DNA of 9,597 nucleotides from Chloroflexota bacterium (GTDB taxonomy: Bacteria > Chloroflexota > Ktedonobacteria > Ktedonobacterales > Ktedonobacteraceae). Position 1 is the stretch's first letter, and every line of letters starts with the position of its first letter. The stretch spans positions 1 to 9,597 of the forward strand of contig VBHS01000184.1 in the NCBI GenBank assembly GCA_005881295.1. Reading direction: 5' to 3'. Under the pieces are notes generated by a model. It saw nothing but the letters and a program-made list of their open reading frames with translations, did not search any database and was not told the DNA's origin. A program made the translations under genes and the position numbers. Below, piece by piece: positions 7,715-9,597 of this stretch.

Positions 7715-7827
7715 TAATGGTTAGTAACAGAGGTAATGGGAGAGAAATATTGTAGTTGGTGTATCAAATACAACAGAAATTGTGGCTCCTTCTTAACGGG
7801 GTAAGTAAAGGTAAGCACTAACCATTA
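7715..7827. repeat. 11-bp inverted repeat pair around a 91-bp spacer
   Basis: TAATGGTTAGT at 7715-7725 is matched exactly by its reverse complement ACTAACCATTA at 7817-7827. The left copy is itself part of a small palindrome, ACTAA-TGG-TTAGT (7713-7725). The right copy includes the stop codon of the AlkA-like gene (plus 7825-7827). The arrangement could mark the ends of a tiny non-autonomous element or be paired protein-binding sites. No target duplication is seen at the outer edges. Confidence 0.55.
7750..7773 (-). terminator. Weak hairpin downstream of the AlkA-like gene
   Basis: TTGTA (7750-7754) pairs with TACAA (7769-7773) and TTG (7756-7758) with CAA (7765-7767), with one mismatch and a 6-nt loop. 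On the minus strand it is followed by TATTTCTC. It lies 51 bp past the stop codon of the glycosylase gene. The stem is AT-rich, so termination would be inefficient. Confidence 0.25.
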
Positions 7828-8514
7828 CAGTGATACAATTCGCGTCTTCTCTTTGACGACCCCCATCTCTAGTCGTCGCAGCCCCCACATATACCATGTA
7901 GCAAAGGTACGGTATGGACGCCACAGTTCACCTCGCTCGCGGAGTTCCTGCTTAGATGGGCGTGCCGATAACTGATAAGCCACGCGTACACCTTCAAGAA
8001 AACCTAGATCATCGACGGGCAATACATCGGGTCTTCCGAAAGTGAAGATGAGACACATCTCGGCTGTCCAGCGACCTATGCCCTTGACGGCTGTGAGTTG
8101 ACGGATAATCTCTTCATCGTCAAGCTCTGAGAGTATCTCTAATTGTAGTTGACCACTATAGACGTGCTCGAGAAGGTTACGAATATAACGAGCCTTTGGC
8201 GTTGAGAGACCAAGTGTCCGCAATCGCTCAAAATCAAAAGGCAGAAGAGCTTCTGGCGTCACTTTTCCCTCTGGTAGAGCGGCGCGTACACGTGCCATGA
8301 TCGCGTCTGCGGCTTTAACAGAAATTTGCTGCGAGATAATGGCATCGACGAGGGCGTTGAAAATGTCCGAATCGGGCTCTAAGGTGCATGGACCAACACG
8401 CTCAATGGCTGCCCGCATAACCGGATCAATCTCGCTCAGATAAGCTGTCGCGGTCGCAACCACGTTAGAAAAGGACGTTTGCATTGCTATTGTTACTCTT
8501 TCTTTGTACGACAT
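7825..8514 (-). CDS. DNA-3-methyladenine glycosylase (AlkA/Mag1-like, HhH-GPD)
   Basis: A 229-residue base-excision repair enzyme that would remove alkylated purines such as 3-methyladenine from DNA. The HhH-GPD fold is clear: FNALVDAIISQQISVKAAD at about 52-70, the helix-hairpin-helix LTAVKGIGRWTAEM at 140-153, then LPVDDLGF, in which Asp169 is the expected catalytic aspartate. The end WRPYRTFATWYMWGLRR (198-214) is also typical. It is shorter than E. coli AlkA because it lacks that protein's extra N-terminal domain, and is close in size to the compact Mag1 type. The start at 8514 has AGGGG 4 nt upstream and lies only about 10 nt after the predicted transcription start; an in-frame ATG at 8484 is a possible alternative. 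It is a single gene, divergent from the next one. Confidence 0.92.
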   Translation of the reverse strand: MSYKERVTIAMQTSFSNVVATATAYLSEIDPVMRAAIERVGPCTLEPDSDIFNALVDAIISQQISVKAADAIMARVRAALPEGKVTPEALLPFDFERLRTLGLSTPKARYIRNLLEHVYSGQLQLEILSELDDEEIIRQLTAVKGIGRWTAEMCLIFTFGRPDVLPVDDLGFLEGVRVAYQLSARPSKQELRERGELWRPYRTFATWYMWGLRRLEMGVVKEKTRIVSL

Positions 8515-8530
8515 ATTACCCCTGCCGATA

Positions 8531-8559
8531 AGTATAAAGGATAGTAGAACGTTTGTCTA
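8531..8559 (-). promoter_or_regulatory. Near-consensus housekeeping promoter of the AlkA-like gene
   Basis: Read on the minus strand: TAGACA (plus 8554-8559), exactly 17 bp, TATACT (plus 8531-8536). Each hexamer matches the sigma-70 consensus at five of six bases. Transcription should start near 8524, leaving a leader of about 10 nt before the ATG at 8514. The strength suggests steady expression rather than control by an Ada-type activator. Confidence 0.7.
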
Positions 8560-8579
8560 TACCCCTTCTCACAGTCCTG

Positions 8580-8649
8580 TCACTACTATACTATGAATGC
8601 CTCAGCCAGTGAAGCCGTCGTATAGTAGTGATGACCCTTGCGGTCATCA
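8580..8649 (+). promoter_or_regulatory. Two overlapping, mutually exclusive hairpins upstream of the propeller gene
   Basis: The first repeat is a perfect 12-bp pair, TCACTACTATAC (8580-8591) with GTATAGTAGTGA (8620-8631). The second is a perfect 8-bp hairpin, TGATGACC (8629-8636) with GGTCATCA (8642-8649), loop CTTGC. They share bases 8629-8631, so both cannot form fully in one RNA. No T-run follows either, so neither looks like an ordinary intrinsic terminator. If transcribed, the block lies 43 nt before the ATG at 8693. It could also be a DNA-level binding region shared by the two divergent genes. Confidence 0.5.
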
Positions 8650-8692
8650 TGCTCCCTACCCTCTCCCAATAATAGAAAGGATACCCGACCTC

Positions 8693-9597
8693 ATGTGCGG
8701 TATCATTGGCTACGTCGGCCCAATCGACTTTCGCAGAGGGGGGCTATCGCGCCCTCGCCAAAGACCACATAAATTCGATCCCGCCGCCGACCTCGAGTTC
8801 TCAGGCCTCAGCATTTTTAGCACAAAGGGACCGCTCAAAACCGGGCCGGTTCTGCGCACCTCCCTGGGCGTCATCTCTTCGCTGAGCAGCCTGCCGACAC
8901 CTGCTGGCTTCTGCATCGCTGTTGGCACACTCGATGGCAAAGGGCTACTCTGGCATACTGAGAGCAGCACGGCCCAGACACATTTCACAGCCGATCCCGC
9001 GCTGACCATTGAGTCACTGCGAGCCTTACGCTTCTCCGTTCAGGGCGAGTTGCTGGCCGGATGGGGAAGATTGGGTCTACACATTTGGAACGTAAAAGAT
9101 GGGCGCCTGCTCTGGAGCTATCCACTCGCTCAACGCGCGGTCTCAGCCTATTACTCGCTTGACGTCGCGCTCAAAGACACACCCCCTGACGAACAGGAAG
9201 TCATTATGGCACTCCCATTACTTCCTGAAGACCCCTTGGGACCGCGTTCCCTTGGCGTTCGCGCTACCGACATCGTCAGGCATAGTATTGGAGCATCCCC
9301 TGAAACGTTAAGTAAGCCGCTTATCTGCGCCGAAGAAGAGGTAGAGAAACAACGACAGTTCTGGGCCATTCGCCTGCGCGCCCTGGCACAGGATGCTCGC
9401 ACATTGCTCACCCTCTCCTGTGCCCATGTACCTGGCGAAGCAGACGAGATGGCTGTAGCGCGCCGTTGGGATTTAACTGCCCGGGCACGCATCAGCGGCA
9501 AAGCACGACCACAGATCACCAGTTCGGTCGTCATCGGACGCTGCATCGAGTATACCCCTCCTTACGCTGTGACCCCCAATGCCACTACCCTCGCCCT
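8693..9597 (+). CDS. Chimeric GlmS-start/WD40-like propeller protein, 3' end beyond window
   Basis: The frame is open from ATG 8693 to the window edge (301 codons and two bases). The first ten residues, MCGIIGYVGP, match the N-terminus of glutamine-fructose-6-phosphate aminotransferase (GlmS), whose Cys2 is the catalytic nucleophile. Nothing after them fits GlmS: there is no LEYRGYDSAG block in any frame. From about residue 25 the protein reads as a beta-propeller, with WD40-like repeats such as GTLDGKGLLWHTES and GLHIWNVKDGRLLWSY. A purine run, GAAAGG (8675-8680), sits 12 nt before the ATG; the frame is also open to an earlier ATG at 8597, which would include the hairpin block and looks less likely. 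The propeller part probably serves protein binding. Whether this is a true start, a recombination scar or an assembly join is open. Confidence 0.65.
   Translation, partial: MCGIIGYVGPIDFRRGGLSRPRQRPHKFDPAADLEFSGLSIFSTKGPLKTGPVLRTSLGVISSLSSLPTPAGFCIAVGTLDGKGLLWHTESSTAQTHFTADPALTIESLRALRFSVQGELLAGWGRLGLHIWNVKDGRLLWSYPLAQRAVSAYYSLDVALKDTPPDEQEVIMALPLLPEDPLGPRSLGVRATDIVRHSIGASPETLSKPLICAEEEVEKQRQFWAIRLRALAQDARTLLTLSCAHVPGEADEMAVARRWDLTARARISGKARPQITSSVVIGRCIEYTPPYAVTPNATTLA
8732..8759. repeat. GC-rich imperfect palindrome at the GlmS/propeller junction
   Basis: GC-A-GAGGG (8733-8740) faces CCCTCGC (8752-8758): seven pairs with one bulged A and an 11-nt loop. It falls right where the GlmS-like codons give way to the propeller sequence, and it looks like a dispersed extragenic repeat rather than coding DNA. 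Whether it recurs elsewhere cannot be seen from this window. Confidence 0.35.

Noticed and set aside
8580..8692. glmS ribozyme-type riboswitch
   Set aside because: The leader is too short and shows only two simple hairpins, not the multi-pseudoknot ribozyme core.
8710..9009. 99-codon minus-strand frame over the chimeric junction
   Set aside because: The opposite strand encodes propeller-like sequence throughout; no start signal or family is seen here.
9151..9546. 131-codon minus-strand frame
   Set aside because: Arg/Ser-rich shadow of the propeller gene.

Overview
The window looks like a chromosomal segment from a Chloroflexota bacterium, most likely of the class Ktedonobacteria. This is inferred from gene style rather than a marker gene: a divergent sigma-like protein followed by a soluble protein with two H-x3-C-x2-C motifs, a stand-alone TgpA-like transglutaminase, a thioredoxin-fold/DUF255 protein, a small AlkA-like glycosylase and a WD40-like propeller protein. 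I see no rRNA, tRNA, CRISPR array or intact transposase.

Layout. Positions 1-323 are AT-rich leader DNA ending in a 17-bp palindrome. A sigma-70/ECF-like protein (324-1004, +) is followed by a possible 23-codon small ORF (1018-1089, +) and a zinc-finger, anti-sigma-like protein (1147-1920, +). The block closes with a strong hairpin terminator (1970-2006), which also separates it from a convergent GlsB/YeaQ/YmgE-type membrane protein (2066-2338, -). A roughly 400-bp divergent AT-rich region then leads to a large membrane-anchored transglutaminase (2735-5140, +). This meets, tail to tail with only 2 bp between, a DUF255/thioredoxin-fold protein (5143-7272, -). Its upstream region (7273-7824) has no convincing gene but holds a 9-bp tandem repeat and an 11-bp inverted repeat pair. 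An AlkA-like DNA glycosylase (7825-8514, -) has a near-consensus promoter just upstream. A divergent gene (8693 to the window end, +) is cut off by the window edge.

How the genes relate. The sigma-like and zinc-finger proteins probably form one regulatory unit. GlsB-like, DUF255 and AlkA-like proteins are each commonly stress, redox or repair related, but nothing in the sequence joins them into one pathway, and strand changes break the region into mostly single-gene units.

The oddest locus is the last gene. Its first ten codons read exactly like the start of glutamine-fructose-6-phosphate aminotransferase (GlmS), but the protein then switches, at a GC-rich repeat-like segment, to a WD40-like propeller. 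Upstream lie two overlapping, mutually exclusive hairpins. It may be a recombination scar, an assembly join, or a real chimeric gene.
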